A DNA stretch of 64,000 bases from NCBI RefSeq assembly GCF_024734385.1, contig NZ_JANHAP010000003.1, positions 186,001-250,000 on the forward strand, written 5' to 3'. Source of the DNA: Dasania sp. GY-MA-18 (lineage in GTDB: Bacteria > Pseudomonadota > Gammaproteobacteria > Pseudomonadales > Dasaniaceae). The notes beneath the pieces were generated by a model, which was not told the DNA's origin, did not search any database, and worked only from the letters and a program-made list of their open reading frames with translations. This document shows positions 9,945 to 19,099 of the stretch, one piece after another; within the stretch, counting starts at the first letter, position 1; every line of letters starts with the position of its first letter. The position numbers and the translations under genes were made by a program.

Positions 9945-10056
9945 ATGCTCAGAATATTATTAGAGTGCTATGTGTGCCAATAGTTGGTGATAAGGTGTTA
10001 TAGCCATAAACGAACGAAATATTTTTGTTGATATGGAATGTCAAAGAGTGTCATAA

Positions 10057-11997
10057 ATGCTTAAAAAACTAGTCGATATATCTAGGCCTCAAAAACGTGT
10101 TATATCTGTACTCACCGATATGTTCTGCATCCCCTTAGCATTATGGGGCAGCATCAGCATTCGTTTGGAGACGCTATATCGGATAGATAATCCCTTAGTT
10201 GTCTATAGTTTGGCAATTACCACTATTGCTACCCTGGCAGTTTTTGTACGTCTAGGTCTTTACCGAGCTGTTATTCGCTATCTCTCTAACCATGCACTTA
10301 TTACAATCGTTTCAGGCGTATCTATTTCGGCTCTTATATTTTCGGCCTCTAGCTTCTTATTAAAAGCCCCTATTCCTCGTTCTGCCCCGTTTATTTATTG
10401 GGGGCTAGCGCTTATTTTTGTGGGGGGCTCTCGTATGCTGGTGCGCGACTATGTACGTCGCTTGCAAAAACTACAAAAAGAAAAAGTGATTATCTACGGT
10501 GCTGGGACTTCGGGTTTGCAGTTGGCCAATGCCTTATTTCAGGGGCAGGATTACCAGCCCGTTGCCTATGTGGATAGCAATCAGGCTTTGCAGGGCAGTG
10601 TTTTGCAAGGGTTGCGTGTTTATAAGCCTAGCAAGCTTGAACGTTTAATTAGAAAGCATGGTGTGACTAAGTTGCTGCTGGCGATGGGGCATGCCACCCG
10701 TGCTGAGCGGGCAGAGATATTACGCTCGATAGAGCCTCTGGCTATACAAGTTCAAACCATACCGGATATGGCTGATGTAGTCAGTGGTAGAGCTAAAATT
10801 GAAGAAATTAAAGATATAGAGTTAGAGGACTTGCTTGGCCGTGACCCCATTGCACCGAATAATGAATTATTAGATGCCATTATTAAAGGCAAGGTGGTGA
10901 TGGTGACTGGCGCTGGTGGATCTATAGGCTCTGAGCTATGCCGGCAAATTATCGAGCACGAGCCCAAGGTGCTACTGTTATTTGAGCTGTCAGAATTTAA
11001 TCTATACGCCATTCATAATGAGCTAACTAATATAATTAGCGATAAGGCGTTAGCGGTAGAGATTAAGCCTATTGTCGGCTCGGTGCAACGTGATCACCGT
11101 TTGCAGGTGATTATGAGCAGCTTTGGTGTGCAAACGGTCTACCATGCTGCAGCTTATAAACATGTTCCCTTGGTCGAGCATAATGTTGTTGAAGGTGTAC
11201 GCAACAATGTCTTTGGCACCTGGTATGCGGCCGAAGCGGCTGTTAAAGCTAAGGTAGAGACTTTTGTGTTGATATCCACTGATAAAGCAGTGCGTCCCAC
11301 CAATGTGATGGGGGCTAGCAAGCGCATGGCGGAGTTGGTACTGCAGGGTATGGCCGAGCGTCAATCCGTGACACGTTTTTCCATGGTGAGGTTTGGCAAT
11401 GTGTTGGGCTCATCGGGCTCGGTGGTGCCTTTATTTAGAGAGCAAATCAAAAACCACGGCCCGGTAACGGTAACGCATAAGGATATTATTCGCTATTTTA
11501 TGACTATCCCTGAGGCTGCTCAGTTAGTGTTGCAAGCAGGGACCATGGGTAAAGGTGGAGATGTTTTTGTACTGGACATGGGGGAGCAGGTTAAAATTGC
11601 CGACCTTGCTAAAAAAATGATCCGCCTTATGGGCTTAGAGGTGCGCAGCGAAAAGAACCCCGATGGTGATATAGAGATTGTGTATACCGGCCTGCGCCCT
11701 GGTGAAAAACTGTTTGAAGAGTTATTGATAGGCGACAATCCGCAAGGTACCGAGCATCCGAGAATTATGAAGGCGCAAGAGCGATCGTTACCTTGGTCCG
11801 AGGTAGAACTGATCCTCGATCAGCTAGATCATTGTTGCCATGATTTTGATTGTGAAAAAGTACGTGCCATTTTAGAGGCGGCTCCGCTGGGTTTTGCGCC
11901 CAATAATGCTATAGACGATCTGGTTTGGAACCAAAAAAAACCTGTTACTGCGTCTAAGATAGCCGCGGTGACAGATATTGATTTGGCTCGTAAATAA
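10057..11997 (+). CDS. pglF: UDP-GlcNAc 4,6-dehydratase, PglF/WbpM family
   Basis: Membrane-anchored nucleotide-sugar dehydratase of 646 residues. About four transmembrane helices lie at residues 15-130, followed by a first Rossmann-type domain (KVIIYGAGTSGLQLA, near 145) and a short-chain dehydrogenase domain from about 280. The latter has MVTGAGGSIGSELCRQI, YHAAAYKHVPLVE and STDKAVRPTNVMGASKRMAE. It should make UDP-4-keto-6-deoxy-GlcNAc, the PglE substrate. Base composition rises here towards that of the rest of the window, so the gene may belong to the conserved border of the locus. A 112-bp gap separates it from pglE. WbpM is the alternative name for the same activity. Confidence 0.92.
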   Translation: MLKKLVDISRPQKRVISVLTDMFCIPLALWGSISIRLETLYRIDNPLVVYSLAITTIATLAVFVRLGLYRAVIRYLSNHALITIVSGVSISALIFSASSFLLKAPIPRSAPFIYWGLALIFVGGSRMLVRDYVRRLQKLQKEKVIIYGAGTSGLQLANALFQGQDYQPVAYVDSNQALQGSVLQGLRVYKPSKLERLIRKHGVTKLLLAMGHATRAERAEILRSIEPLAIQVQTIPDMADVVSGRAKIEEIKDIELEDLLGRDPIAPNNELLDAIIKGKVVMVTGAGGSIGSELCRQIIEHEPKVLLLFELSEFNLYAIHNELTNIISDKALAVEIKPIVGSVQRDHRLQVIMSSFGVQTVYHAAAYKHVPLVEHNVVEGVRNNVFGTWYAAEAAVKAKVETFVLISTDKAVRPTNVMGASKRMAELVLQGMAERQSVTRFSMVRFGNVLGSSGSVVPLFREQIKNHGPVTVTHKDIIRYFMTIPEAAQLVLQAGTMGKGGDVFVLDMGEQVKIADLAKKMIRLMGLEVRSEKNPDGDIEIVYTGLRPGEKLFEELLIGDNPQGTEHPRIMKAQERSLPWSEVELILDQLDHCCHDFDCEKVRAILEAAPLGFAPNNAIDDLVWNQKKPVTASKIAAVTDIDLARK

Positions 11998-12148
11998 CAG
12001 AGTTACTTTTGCTTGCGCCCCGATAGTAGAGGCTGCCATTCCCTCTCATATATTGAGGCCAACGTATTTCTGGCTGACGGTAATGGTCATTTCTCTTCGT
12101 TCACGTAATAATACCCGCCTGTGAACTTTATTTAGAGATAACTCCCCT

Positions 12149-13579
12149 ATGAAACTCACCATGCCCCGTTTTGACCAAGCCCAAGTCCTAGTCGTGGGCG
12201 ATGTAATGCTAGATCGCTACTGGCATGGTGGCACTAATAGAATCTCCCCCGAGGCACCGGTACCAGTGGTTAAGGTCTCGCAGGTTGAGGACCGGCCCGG
12301 TGGCGCGGCCAATGTGGCTTTAAATATCGCGGCTTTGGGGGCGGGTGCCTCGCTGTCTGGCATAGTTGGCAAAGACGATGAGGCTGAGGTGCTGGCCACT
12401 CGCATGCAGGCGGCGCAGGTACATTGTAATTTTCAGCAGGCTGAGAGCGAGCCTACTATTACTAAGTTGCGGGTTATCAGCCGTCATCAGCAATTACTGC
12501 GTATGGATTTTGAAGAGGCTTTTAGTGCCTCTGCTGCCGATGGCCTAAGTGACAAAGCCAAGGCTATGCTGCCTGCTATGGGGGCTTTGATACTGTCGGA
12601 TTACGCCAAGGGTGCTTTGTTGGATCCGCAGCCATTAATACAGGCCGCCAAAGCCCTTAATATTCCCGTGTTGGTAGATCCTAAAGGCACCGACTTTAGC
12701 CGCTATCGCGGTGCTACTTTGCTCACCCCTAATTTGCACGAGTTTGAAACCATAGTCGGCCACTGCGTCAACGAGCAGCAGTTAGTGGCCAAGGGAGAGC
12801 AGCTGATGGCTGAGCACGACCTGCAGGCGCTGCTTATTACCCGCGGTGAGCACGGCATGACCCTGTTGCGCCCCAACGAGCAGGAGCTGCACTTGCCGGC
12901 CCGCGCGCGCGAGGTGTTTGATGTAACCGGTGCTGGCGATACGGTGATTTCTGTTTTGGCGGCATCACTGGCGGCGGGTGAGCCTATGCCACAGGCGGTG
13001 GCGCTGGCCAATTTAGCGGCGGGCATAGTGGTAGGCAAGCTGGGTACGGCGGTGATCAGTGCGCCCGAATTGCGCCGGGCCATTAACAACGAGCAGGGCT
13101 CAGAGCGCGGCATGTTAAGCCTAGAGCAGCTGCAAATAGCCTTGCAAGATGCCCGTGCCCACGGCGAAAAAGTGGTGTTTACCAATGGCTGTTTCGATAT
13201 TTTGCACCCCGGTCACGCCGGTTATTTAGAGCAGGCCAAAGAGCTGGGTGATCGCCTGGTGGTGGCCGTCAATGGCGATGCCTCTATCACCCGCCTAAAA
13301 GGCCCCGGCCGCCCTATTAACCCGGTAGAGAGTCGTATGTCGTTGTTATCTAAACTGGAGTCGGTGGATTGGGTGATTCCCTTTGAAGAAGATACGCCAG
13401 AAAAATTATTGGAAGTACTCAAGCCCGATATCCTCGCCAAGGGTGGCGACTACGATAAAGAAGGCGTCGTGGGCTGGCAGATAGTTGAGGCTTATGGCGG
13501 TGAGGTCAAAGTGCTCTCGCTGTTTGATAGCTGTTCCACGACTTCTATTGTTGAAAAAGTGCTGGAGAAAAACCGCTAG
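12149..13579 (+). CDS. hldE: Bifunctional heptose 7-phosphate kinase / heptose 1-phosphate adenylyltransferase
   Basis: Two-domain enzyme of ADP-heptose synthesis for the LPS inner core. The PfkB-type kinase domain (about 1-320) shows ISPEAPVPV, DRPGGAANVALNIAALGA and FDVTGAGDTVISVLAAS. The C-terminal cytidylyltransferase-like domain (about 340-476) has FTNGCFDILHPGHAGYL with the HxGH nucleotide-binding motif. Its length of 476 residues is normal. It follows the polysaccharide locus by 151 bp and uses the GC-richer codon style of the housekeeping genes. Confidence 0.97.
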   Translation: MKLTMPRFDQAQVLVVGDVMLDRYWHGGTNRISPEAPVPVVKVSQVEDRPGGAANVALNIAALGAGASLSGIVGKDDEAEVLATRMQAAQVHCNFQQAESEPTITKLRVISRHQQLLRMDFEEAFSASAADGLSDKAKAMLPAMGALILSDYAKGALLDPQPLIQAAKALNIPVLVDPKGTDFSRYRGATLLTPNLHEFETIVGHCVNEQQLVAKGEQLMAEHDLQALLITRGEHGMTLLRPNEQELHLPARAREVFDVTGAGDTVISVLAASLAAGEPMPQAVALANLAAGIVVGKLGTAVISAPELRRAINNEQGSERGMLSLEQLQIALQDARAHGEKVVFTNGCFDILHPGHAGYLEQAKELGDRLVVAVNGDASITRLKGPGRPINPVESRMSLLSKLESVDWVIPFEEDTPEKLLEVLKPDILAKGGDYDKEGVVGWQIVEAYGGEVKVLSLFDSCSTTSIVEKVLEKNR

Positions 13580-13672
13580 CCCGTTTTTAGTCACAGCTCA
13601 TTTATTTGGGATTGCGTCACTAGATTGGCTTAGCTAAAGGGCTGGCAGCTTAGCCCATAAGCCGGGCCGACC

Positions 13673-14278
13673 TTAGAAGAAGGTTTTAATAAAAATACTG
13701 AGGTTGCTGCCGTTAATGCGGCGCTGGCTGTCGCCCTGTAAGGGGGTGTAGCGTATATCGGTTAGCCTAATCCCCAGTGCTGTGCCCTGAGAGTAGTGGT
13801 AATTATATTCTGCTACGGTGCCGGTGCTGTCTTTAAAGCGCATAGCCTCATCGGCATAGCTGTGCTCGGTTTTAAAGCGAGGGTTGAGCTGGTGGCTAAA
13901 GCCTAGGCCAAAGCGGTGTGCCCCTTGCCGGTAAAAGCTTAACAGGTCTATGGTCTTGTAGCCCAAGTTAGCATCGCCTTGTTGCGCCTCGGCGTGATCA
14001 AAATGCACCGATACCATCGCCTCCAGTGACAGCGGTAACTGCGCCAGTGGCAGGGCCGCGCCAGCCCCCAGTGGGGCCAGGCCGCTGGTGGCAAAGCTAT
14101 CATCGTAGGGGTTGTAGAGGCTTTCAACCTTGTCGGCACCCCCAAAGGATAAACCGTAGGCGGTTAGCCATTGTACTTGTTGGCTCTCATCCGCCTGTGG
14201 AGTTAGGGTTTGCGCATAGCTTTGGCTGCTGCTTAGTAGCCAGAGGATGAACGATAGTAGGGGCAGCGACTTAATCAT
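13673..14278 (-). CDS. Predicted outer-membrane beta-barrel protein, unknown function
   Basis: 201 residues with a clear Sec signal peptide (LLSFILWLLSSSQSYAQ, cleavage after AQ near residue 23). The mature part has alternating hydrophobic beta-strand patterns and ends in a phenylalanine (IFIKTFF), a hallmark of outer-membrane barrels. The last strands (ALGIRLTDIRYTPLQ, GSNLSIFIKTFF) look amphipathic. It resembles small exported barrel proteins, but I recognise no named family. It is convergent with hldE and transcribed towards it. Confidence 0.7.
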   Translation of the reverse strand: MIKSLPLLSFILWLLSSSQSYAQTLTPQADESQQVQWLTAYGLSFGGADKVESLYNPYDDSFATSGLAPLGAGAALPLAQLPLSLEAMVSVHFDHAEAQQGDANLGYKTIDLLSFYRQGAHRFGLGFSHQLNPRFKTEHSYADEAMRFKDSTGTVAEYNYHYSQGTALGIRLTDIRYTPLQGDSQRRINGSNLSIFIKTFF

Positions 14279-14419
14279 GGCTAGAGTATGTAAGAGCCAT
14301 ACCGCGCTGGCTATGGGTATTTACCACGGCTTTTGATAATTGCGAGTAGGTCTGCGTATAGGCTGTGAATTGTCCCGCGGGTGAGTGTGGGGGCTTAGAT
14401 CGGAATGCTCTAAGGCGAT

Positions 14420-14848
14420 TTATTGCTGGTTAAACCAGCTCTCTAAAATGATCTTGGCCGAGAGGCTGTCTACCCCTTGTTGTTTAAAGTCGCGTGAGCC
14501 GCTGCGCTCAATAATATCGCCGCGGGCCTCAAAGCTGGATAGCCTTTCATCCATGGTTTCTACCTTTACTCCAAAGCGGCCGTTAAGGCGGCGAGCAAAT
14601 TTTTCGGCGCGGGTACACATCTCCGAGGGGCTGCCATCCATATTTAAGGGCAGGCCCACCACACAGAGGTCGGGCTGCCATTCCTGCAGTAACTTTTCTA
14701 TCTGCTGCCAGTTGGCGGGCACTCCATCGTTGGCTTTAATTTCAGCTAAGGGGTTGGCCGTTTGGGTGAGGGATTGCCCCACCGCTGCGCCTATGGTTTT
14801 TAAGCCGTAGTCAAAGGCCAGTACGGTGATGGTTGGGGTGGCAGCCAT
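14420..14848 (-). CDS. ruvX: YqgF/RuvX RNase H-fold nuclease
   Basis: Putative pre-16S rRNA nuclease of the YqgF family (also called Holliday junction resolvase-like), 142 residues. The RNase H-fold start VLAFDYGLKTIGAAVGQ carries the first acidic residue, VVGLPLNMDGSPSEM follows, and METMDERLSSFEA-type residues near 105 carry the second acid pair (seen as VETMDERLSS). It lies 3 nt downstream of yqgE, an adjacency conserved in most gammaproteobacteria. Confidence 0.93.
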   Translation of the reverse strand: MAATPTITVLAFDYGLKTIGAAVGQSLTQTANPLAEIKANDGVPANWQQIEKLLQEWQPDLCVVGLPLNMDGSPSEMCTRAEKFARRLNGRFGVKVETMDERLSSFEARGDIIERSGSRDFKQQGVDSLSAKIILESWFNQQ

Positions 14849-14851
14849 AAA

Positions 14852-15427
14852 TTAAGCGTGGCCGGCTTGTGGCGAGATTAGTGATAAATCTATGCCCAGT
14901 TTAGCGGCTGCTGCTTTGGCGCGCTTTTCTATGGGGGTGCGAAAAATAATATCGTTATCGGCGGGGGTGGTAAGCCAGGCGTTTTGAGCGATCTCGGCCT
15001 CTAGTTGCCCTGCGCCCCAGCCAGCATAGCCCAAGGCGACCAAGCTGTGTTCGGGGCCTTGGTTGTGGGCCATGTCGTTAAGTATATCCTGCGAGGTGGT
15101 CAGGCAAATATTGTTGGCGATAGTTTGGGTGCCCTGCCACTGTTTATTGTCGCTGTGTTCATGCAGCACAAAGCCGCGCTCGGTTTGTACGGGCCCGCCA
15201 GCTAAAATGGCGTCGCTGCGGCTGGCGCTAATATCGTCTATCTGTAAGTGAGCAAACACATCATCAAGGTTAAGCTTTAGCGGGTGATTAATCACTATGC
15301 CCATGGCGCCCTGTTCATTATGTTCGCAGATATAGGTGATGGTATGGCTAAAGGCACTGCCGTTTAGACTGGGCATGGCGATTAAAAAATGGCCAGTGAG
15401 ATTGCTGCTATTGGTTTCGTTGTTCAT
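14852..15427 (-). CDS. algH: YqgE/AlgH family protein
   Basis: 191 residues of the DUF179 (UPF0301) family. The N-terminus has LTGHFLIAMPSLNGSAFSHT, then CEHNEQGAMGIVINHPL, followed by GGPVQTERGFVLH and GYAGWGAGQLEAEI. The biochemical role is not established; AlgH was named for an effect on alginate gene expression in Pseudomonas. It sits between tonB and yqgF in a probable operon. Confidence 0.93.
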   Translation of the reverse strand: MNNETNSSNLTGHFLIAMPSLNGSAFSHTITYICEHNEQGAMGIVINHPLKLNLDDVFAHLQIDDISASRSDAILAGGPVQTERGFVLHEHSDNKQWQGTQTIANNICLTTSQDILNDMAHNQGPEHSLVALGYAGWGAGQLEAEIAQNAWLTTPADNDIIFRTPIEKRAKAAAAKLGIDLSLISPQAGHA

Positions 15428-15473
15428 AGCCTTAGTATGGGGGTGATTGGGCTAATCTCAAGTGTTGCAGTAC

Positions 15474-16370
15474 TTATTCGCTGCTAGAAGTCAGGCGATT
15501 TTGGTGAAAGCGCCAGGTGCGTATGATCTCTAACACATCGACTTTGCGTTGCATCTCCGCGGGGAAGGGCGGGTAGGGGGCGGCCAAGTGCACTATGCGT
15601 ATGGCGGCTTGGTCCAATATTTTATGGCCGGAAGAGGCCAGGATTTTGACATCAAATACGCTGCCGTCGGGCATCAGCGACACCACTAAACGCAGCTCGC
15701 CAAATATTTTTTGTTGCTTAGCTGCAGCGGGGTAGTTTTGGTTGCCTATGGCTTCTATTTTTTCGCGCCAGTGATGCAGGTATAGGGCATCCTCGGATTG
15801 TTGGGTGGCCACGGAGGTGAGGCGGCGTATACGTGGCCGCTTAGCGTAGGCCTGGCGCTGTATGTCTAGTTTGGCTTCTAGGCTGGAGATCTCCTGCTTG
15901 CGCTGGGCAACGGTCATCTCATTAATTTGCTGCTCGCGATGCTCTTGGCTTTCATCCTGGCTGCTGCGCTGCAATTGCTGATGGTTGGAGCTTGCCTGGG
16001 TGACCAGCACCGGGCTGGTTTTTTGCCGGGCCTCGCTGTGGCTGGATTGCTGCTGCGGCGCTATTTCGCGGATGCTGTTGTCGTGAAACTGGGCCTTGTC
16101 GCGGGTGGTGAGCATGGCGGCTTCTTTAAGGGTGCCGCTACCTTCTTGGTTGCTCTGCGCTAAAAAATCAGCTTGCTCAGGTTTCTTATCGCTGCGGTAT
16201 TGCGACAGGGTAATTTCCAGCTTGGTGGCCGCAGCTTGCCTGGCCTCGGGGCTAAAGCTAACCCCTAGGATAATGGCGGCATGCAGGGCCAGTGCTAAGC
16301 ACAGGGCAAAGCCCAGGCGGTCGTTGGCCAAGTCGCTGGGGTATTGTGGCGGTAACGCAGATGCTGCCAT
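15474..16370 (-). CDS. TonB-family energy transducer (TonB3-like)
   Basis: 298 residues. One transmembrane helix (FALCLALALHAAIILGVSF, about 21-40) is followed by a long polar, Gln/Ser-rich periplasmic linker with a coiled-coil-like stretch near 150-175. The C-terminal TonB domain (about 210-290) includes LRLVVSLMPDGSVFDVKILA and LEIIRTWRFHQ. It lies 11 nt downstream of gshB. In P. aeruginosa the gene at this place is tonB3, reported as needed for twitching motility; the adjoining pil-chp operon suggests a similar role here. The linker is Gln/Ser-rich rather than Pro-rich. Confidence 0.85.
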   Translation of the reverse strand: MAASALPPQYPSDLANDRLGFALCLALALHAAIILGVSFSPEARQAAATKLEITLSQYRSDKKPEQADFLAQSNQEGSGTLKEAAMLTTRDKAQFHDNSIREIAPQQQSSHSEARQKTSPVLVTQASSNHQQLQRSSQDESQEHREQQINEMTVAQRKQEISSLEAKLDIQRQAYAKRPRIRRLTSVATQQSEDALYLHHWREKIEAIGNQNYPAAAKQQKIFGELRLVVSLMPDGSVFDVKILASSGHKILDQAAIRIVHLAAPYPPFPAEMQRKVDVLEIIRTWRFHQNRLTSSSE

Positions 16371-16381
16371 GGTGTGTGTGC

Positions 16382-17335
16382 TTAACGCTGGGCTAACAGT
16401 TGTTGAATTTCGTCCATCAGCATAGCCGCTATATCGGTTTGATACTCGTTATCAATTTCGCGCAAGCAGGTGGGGCTGGTGACGTTAACCTCGGTGAGAT
16501 AGTCGCCGATAATATCCAGGCCCACCAATAGCAGTCCTCGCTCCTTGGCGATGGGGCCTACTTGTGCGGCTATCCAGCGGTCGCGGTCGCTTAGCGGTTG
16601 GGCGCGGCCGGTGCCGCCAGCGGCGATATTGCCGCGGGTTTCGCCTTTGGCGGGTATGCGGGCTAGGCAGTAGGGAACGGGCTCGCCGTTGATCAGCAGC
16701 ACCCGTTTGTCGCCATTGCTAATATCGGGGATAAACTGCTGCGCCATAATAGTGCTTTGGCCAAAGTTGGTGAGGGTTTCCAATATCACCGCCAAGTTAG
16801 GGTCGTCGGCCTTTACTCTAAAAATAGAAGAGCCGCCCATGCCGTCTAAGGGTTTGAAGATGACATCTTGGTGCTGTTGGTGAAAGGCCCGCAGCCTCGC
16901 TGGGTCACGGCTGACCACTAGCGGTGGGCAGCACTCGGGAAATTCAGTGGCAAACAGCTTTTCATTGTGGTCGCGCAGGCTTTGTGGCTTGTTGACCACT
17001 AAGGCTCCCTGGCGCTCTGCGGCCTCTAAAATATAGGTGCTATACAAAAACTCGTTATCAAAGGGCGGGTCTTTGCGCATAAGAATGACGTCAAGCTCGG
17101 CCAGGGCAATATCCTGGCTGTCACCTAAGTCGTAATAGTGCTCGGGGTCGCGAAAAACCTGTAAGGGAGTGGCCGTTGCCCGCGCCTGCCCCTTATCTAA
17201 GTACAGGTCTTGCTGGCGCATATAGCTGATCTGCCAGCCGCGGTCGCTGGCTGCCCAAAGCATGGCTAAAGTACTGTCTTTTTTGTAATGGATGCTTTCT
17301 ATAGGGTCCATTACCACGCCTAGGTGAATAGTCAT
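16382..17335 (-). CDS. gshB: Glutathione synthetase
   Basis: ATP-grasp enzyme joining gamma-glutamylcysteine and glycine; about 317 residues from the chosen ATG at 17333-17335, the standard length. Motifs are LGVVMDPIESIHYKKDSTLAM (first 20 residues of the conserved start region), LMRKDPPFDNEFLYSTYILE, FKPLDGMGGSSIFRV and DIIGDYLTEVNVTSPTCLRE. A longer in-frame extension to 17413 is rejected because the family starts at MTIHLGVVMDP. It is the first gene of the leftward gshB-tonB-algH-ruvX block, divergent from pilG. Confidence 0.96.
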   Translation of the reverse strand: MTIHLGVVMDPIESIHYKKDSTLAMLWAASDRGWQISYMRQQDLYLDKGQARATATPLQVFRDPEHYYDLGDSQDIALAELDVILMRKDPPFDNEFLYSTYILEAAERQGALVVNKPQSLRDHNEKLFATEFPECCPPLVVSRDPARLRAFHQQHQDVIFKPLDGMGGSSIFRVKADDPNLAVILETLTNFGQSTIMAQQFIPDISNGDKRVLLINGEPVPYCLARIPAKGETRGNIAAGGTGRAQPLSDRDRWIAAQVGPIAKERGLLLVGLDIIGDYLTEVNVTSPTCLREIDNEYQTDIAAMLMDEIQQLLAQR

Positions 17336-17633
17336 AGTGAGGTTGCTCTTGTAATCGAAGTGGTCGCTAAATTCTGTTAGGTGTTTCTCAGTTCCAGCTG
17401 GGCGATATTGCATTGTGCCTCTATACTGGTAATTTGCTCTAAGTTACGTGGCTGGGCTTTACAAATCAAGACTACAATTAAGGCTGGCTAAGAAACCACA
17501 CAAAATAGATTTTTCTTAGAATTATCTGGGGTTTATGGATAAAAGCTTGAAACTGTGTTAAATATTAAAGAGTTTCGTGATAATCCATAACTGCGCAGGT
17601 ATAGCGAGTTAAAATGATAATAAGGTCGATGGT

Positions 17634-18020
17634 ATGGAAGTAAACTTTGAAGATTTAAAAGTCATGGTCATCGATGACAGCAAAACGATTCGTCGCACGG
17701 CAGAAACCCTACTCAAAAAAGTGGGCTGTGAGGTGATTACAGCTACCGATGGTTTTGATGCGCTGGCCAAGATTGCCGATAGCAAGCCCGATATCATCTT
17801 TGTTGATATTATGATGCCGCGCCTGGATGGCTACCAAACCTGTGCGTTAATCAAAAACAATAGTGAGTTTAAGTCTACCCCTGTGATTATGCTGTCCAGT
17901 AAAGATGGCTTATTTGATAAGGCCAAGGGCCGCATTGTGGGCTCTGACCAATACCTCACTAAACCATTTAGTAAAAACGAATTACTAGGGGCGATACAAG
18001 CCCATGTTAGCGAAGCTTGA
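17634..18020 (+). CDS. pilG: Type IV pilus response regulator PilG
   Basis: CheY-like single-domain regulator of 128 residues. The acidic pocket is in VMVIDDSKTIRR, the phosphoacceptor is D58 in IIFVDIMMPRLDG, and the signalling lysine is K110 in YLTKPFS. In Pseudomonas, PilG is phosphorylated by ChpA and promotes pilus extension and cAMP production. TAAGG at 17621-17625 is a well-placed ribosome binding site. The 298-bp space to the divergent gshB (17336-17633) should hold the promoters of both operons; I saw no unmistakable -35/-10 pair. Confidence 0.95.
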   Translation: MEVNFEDLKVMVIDDSKTIRRTAETLLKKVGCEVITATDGFDALAKIADSKPDIIFVDIMMPRLDGYQTCALIKNNSEFKSTPVIMLSSKDGLFDKAKGRIVGSDQYLTKPFSKNELLGAIQAHVSEA

Positions 18021-18094
18021 ACGCTGGCCAACCTATAATAATAAGTGAATAAGCCCTTAGCTGGGCTCTGTATAGCATCTAGAGGGAATGATTT

Positions 18095-18457
18095 ATGGCT
18101 CGAGTATTGATTGTTGATGACTCGCCTACCGAAACTCACAAAATGTCGACTATCCTCGATAAGCACGGCCACCAAGTGCTTACCGCCGGCAGTGGTGAAG
18201 AGGGAGTGGCAACCGCTAAGGCCGAGCTGCCTGATGTTGTGCTAATGGATATAGTTATGCCTGGCTTAAATGGTTTTCAGGCCACCAGGCAGCTCAGTAA
18301 AAATGCTAGCACCAGCCACATCCCGGTGATTATAGTGACCACCAAAGATCAGGAGACCGACCGGCTGTGGGGCCAGCGTCAAGGCGCCAAGGGGTATTTG
18401 ACCAAGCCTGTTAACGATGCGGTATTAATGAATGCTATCAATGAAGTGCTGGCCTAG
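18095..18457 (+). CDS. pilH: Type IV pilus response regulator PilH
   Basis: Second CheY-like regulator, 120 residues. Its N-terminus MARVLIVDDSPTETHKM is characteristic of PilH; the phosphoacceptor is D52 (VVLMDIVMPGLNG) and the conserved lysine is K104 (YLTKPVN). In Pseudomonas, PilH opposes PilG output, affecting retraction or acting as a phosphate sink for ChpA. It lies 74 bp after pilG, with AGAGGGAATG as ribosome binding region. Confidence 0.95.
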   Translation: MARVLIVDDSPTETHKMSTILDKHGHQVLTAGSGEEGVATAKAELPDVVLMDIVMPGLNGFQATRQLSKNASTSHIPVIIVTTKDQETDRLWGQRQGAKGYLTKPVNDAVLMNAINEVLA

Positions 18458-18492
18458 GGCTGGCAAGCGCAACACAACTATAGTGAGTTGCT

Positions 18493-19035
18493 ATGAGTAA
18501 ACAACTACAAGCTTTTGCCGCCTTACAGGATATAGCAAGCCGTAGCCTGCAGTCGGCCAAAGGCCTGCCTGCGCAGGTTGATGTAGTTCCGCTGTGGTCA
18601 GGCATAGGTTTTACCTTGGGTGGCCATCGTTTTGTCGCCCCTATGGGTGAAGTGTCTGAAATTTTAGTGCAGCCTCCTGCTACGCGTTTGCCCGGTGTTA
18701 AGCCCTGGGTACGTGGCGTTTCTAATGTGCGGGGTAAGTTACTACCGCTAATCGATTTAGAAGTTTTTTTTGGTGGCGCATTAAGTGGCGGTCGCAAAAA
18801 TCACCGCGTGCTGTCTTTAGAGTTAGGTGAGCTGTATACCGGCCTTATAGTCAATGAGGTGCACGGTATGCAGCATTTTCCTGTTGATACCTTTAGCGAT
18901 GAGTTGCCAGCGGGCGTTGAGCCTTTGGCACCTTTTTTGGCGGGTAGTTATCAACAAAACGGCGATACTTGGGTGGTGTTTAGCACCTTTAAGTTGGCAC
19001 AAAATACAGAGTTTATGAATGCAGCGGCCAGTTAA
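18493..19035 (+). CDS. pilI: CheW-like adaptor PilI
   Basis: 180-residue CheW-domain protein that should couple the receptor PilJ to the kinase ChpA. The CheW fold spans about 35-175, with FTLGGHRFVAPMGEVSEIL, LPGVKPWVRGVSNVRGKLLP and LIDLEVFFGG. It sits in the standard order between pilH and pilJ, 35 bp after pilH. Confidence 0.94.
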   Translation: MSKQLQAFAALQDIASRSLQSAKGLPAQVDVVPLWSGIGFTLGGHRFVAPMGEVSEILVQPPATRLPGVKPWVRGVSNVRGKLLPLIDLEVFFGGALSGGRKNHRVLSLELGELYTGLIVNEVHGMQHFPVDTFSDELPAGVEPLAPFLAGSYQQNGDTWVVFSTFKLAQNTEFMNAAAS

Positions 19036-19099
19036 TATTGGGCGCTTAAAATAAGATTTAATTAATGATCGATCGGATATTGGGCTGGGAGTTCCGGGC

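Noticed and set aside
13580-13672. Terminator between hldE and the barrel gene
   Set aside because: GGCTTAGCT / AGCTTAGCC can pair with one mismatch, but no T-run follows on either strand.
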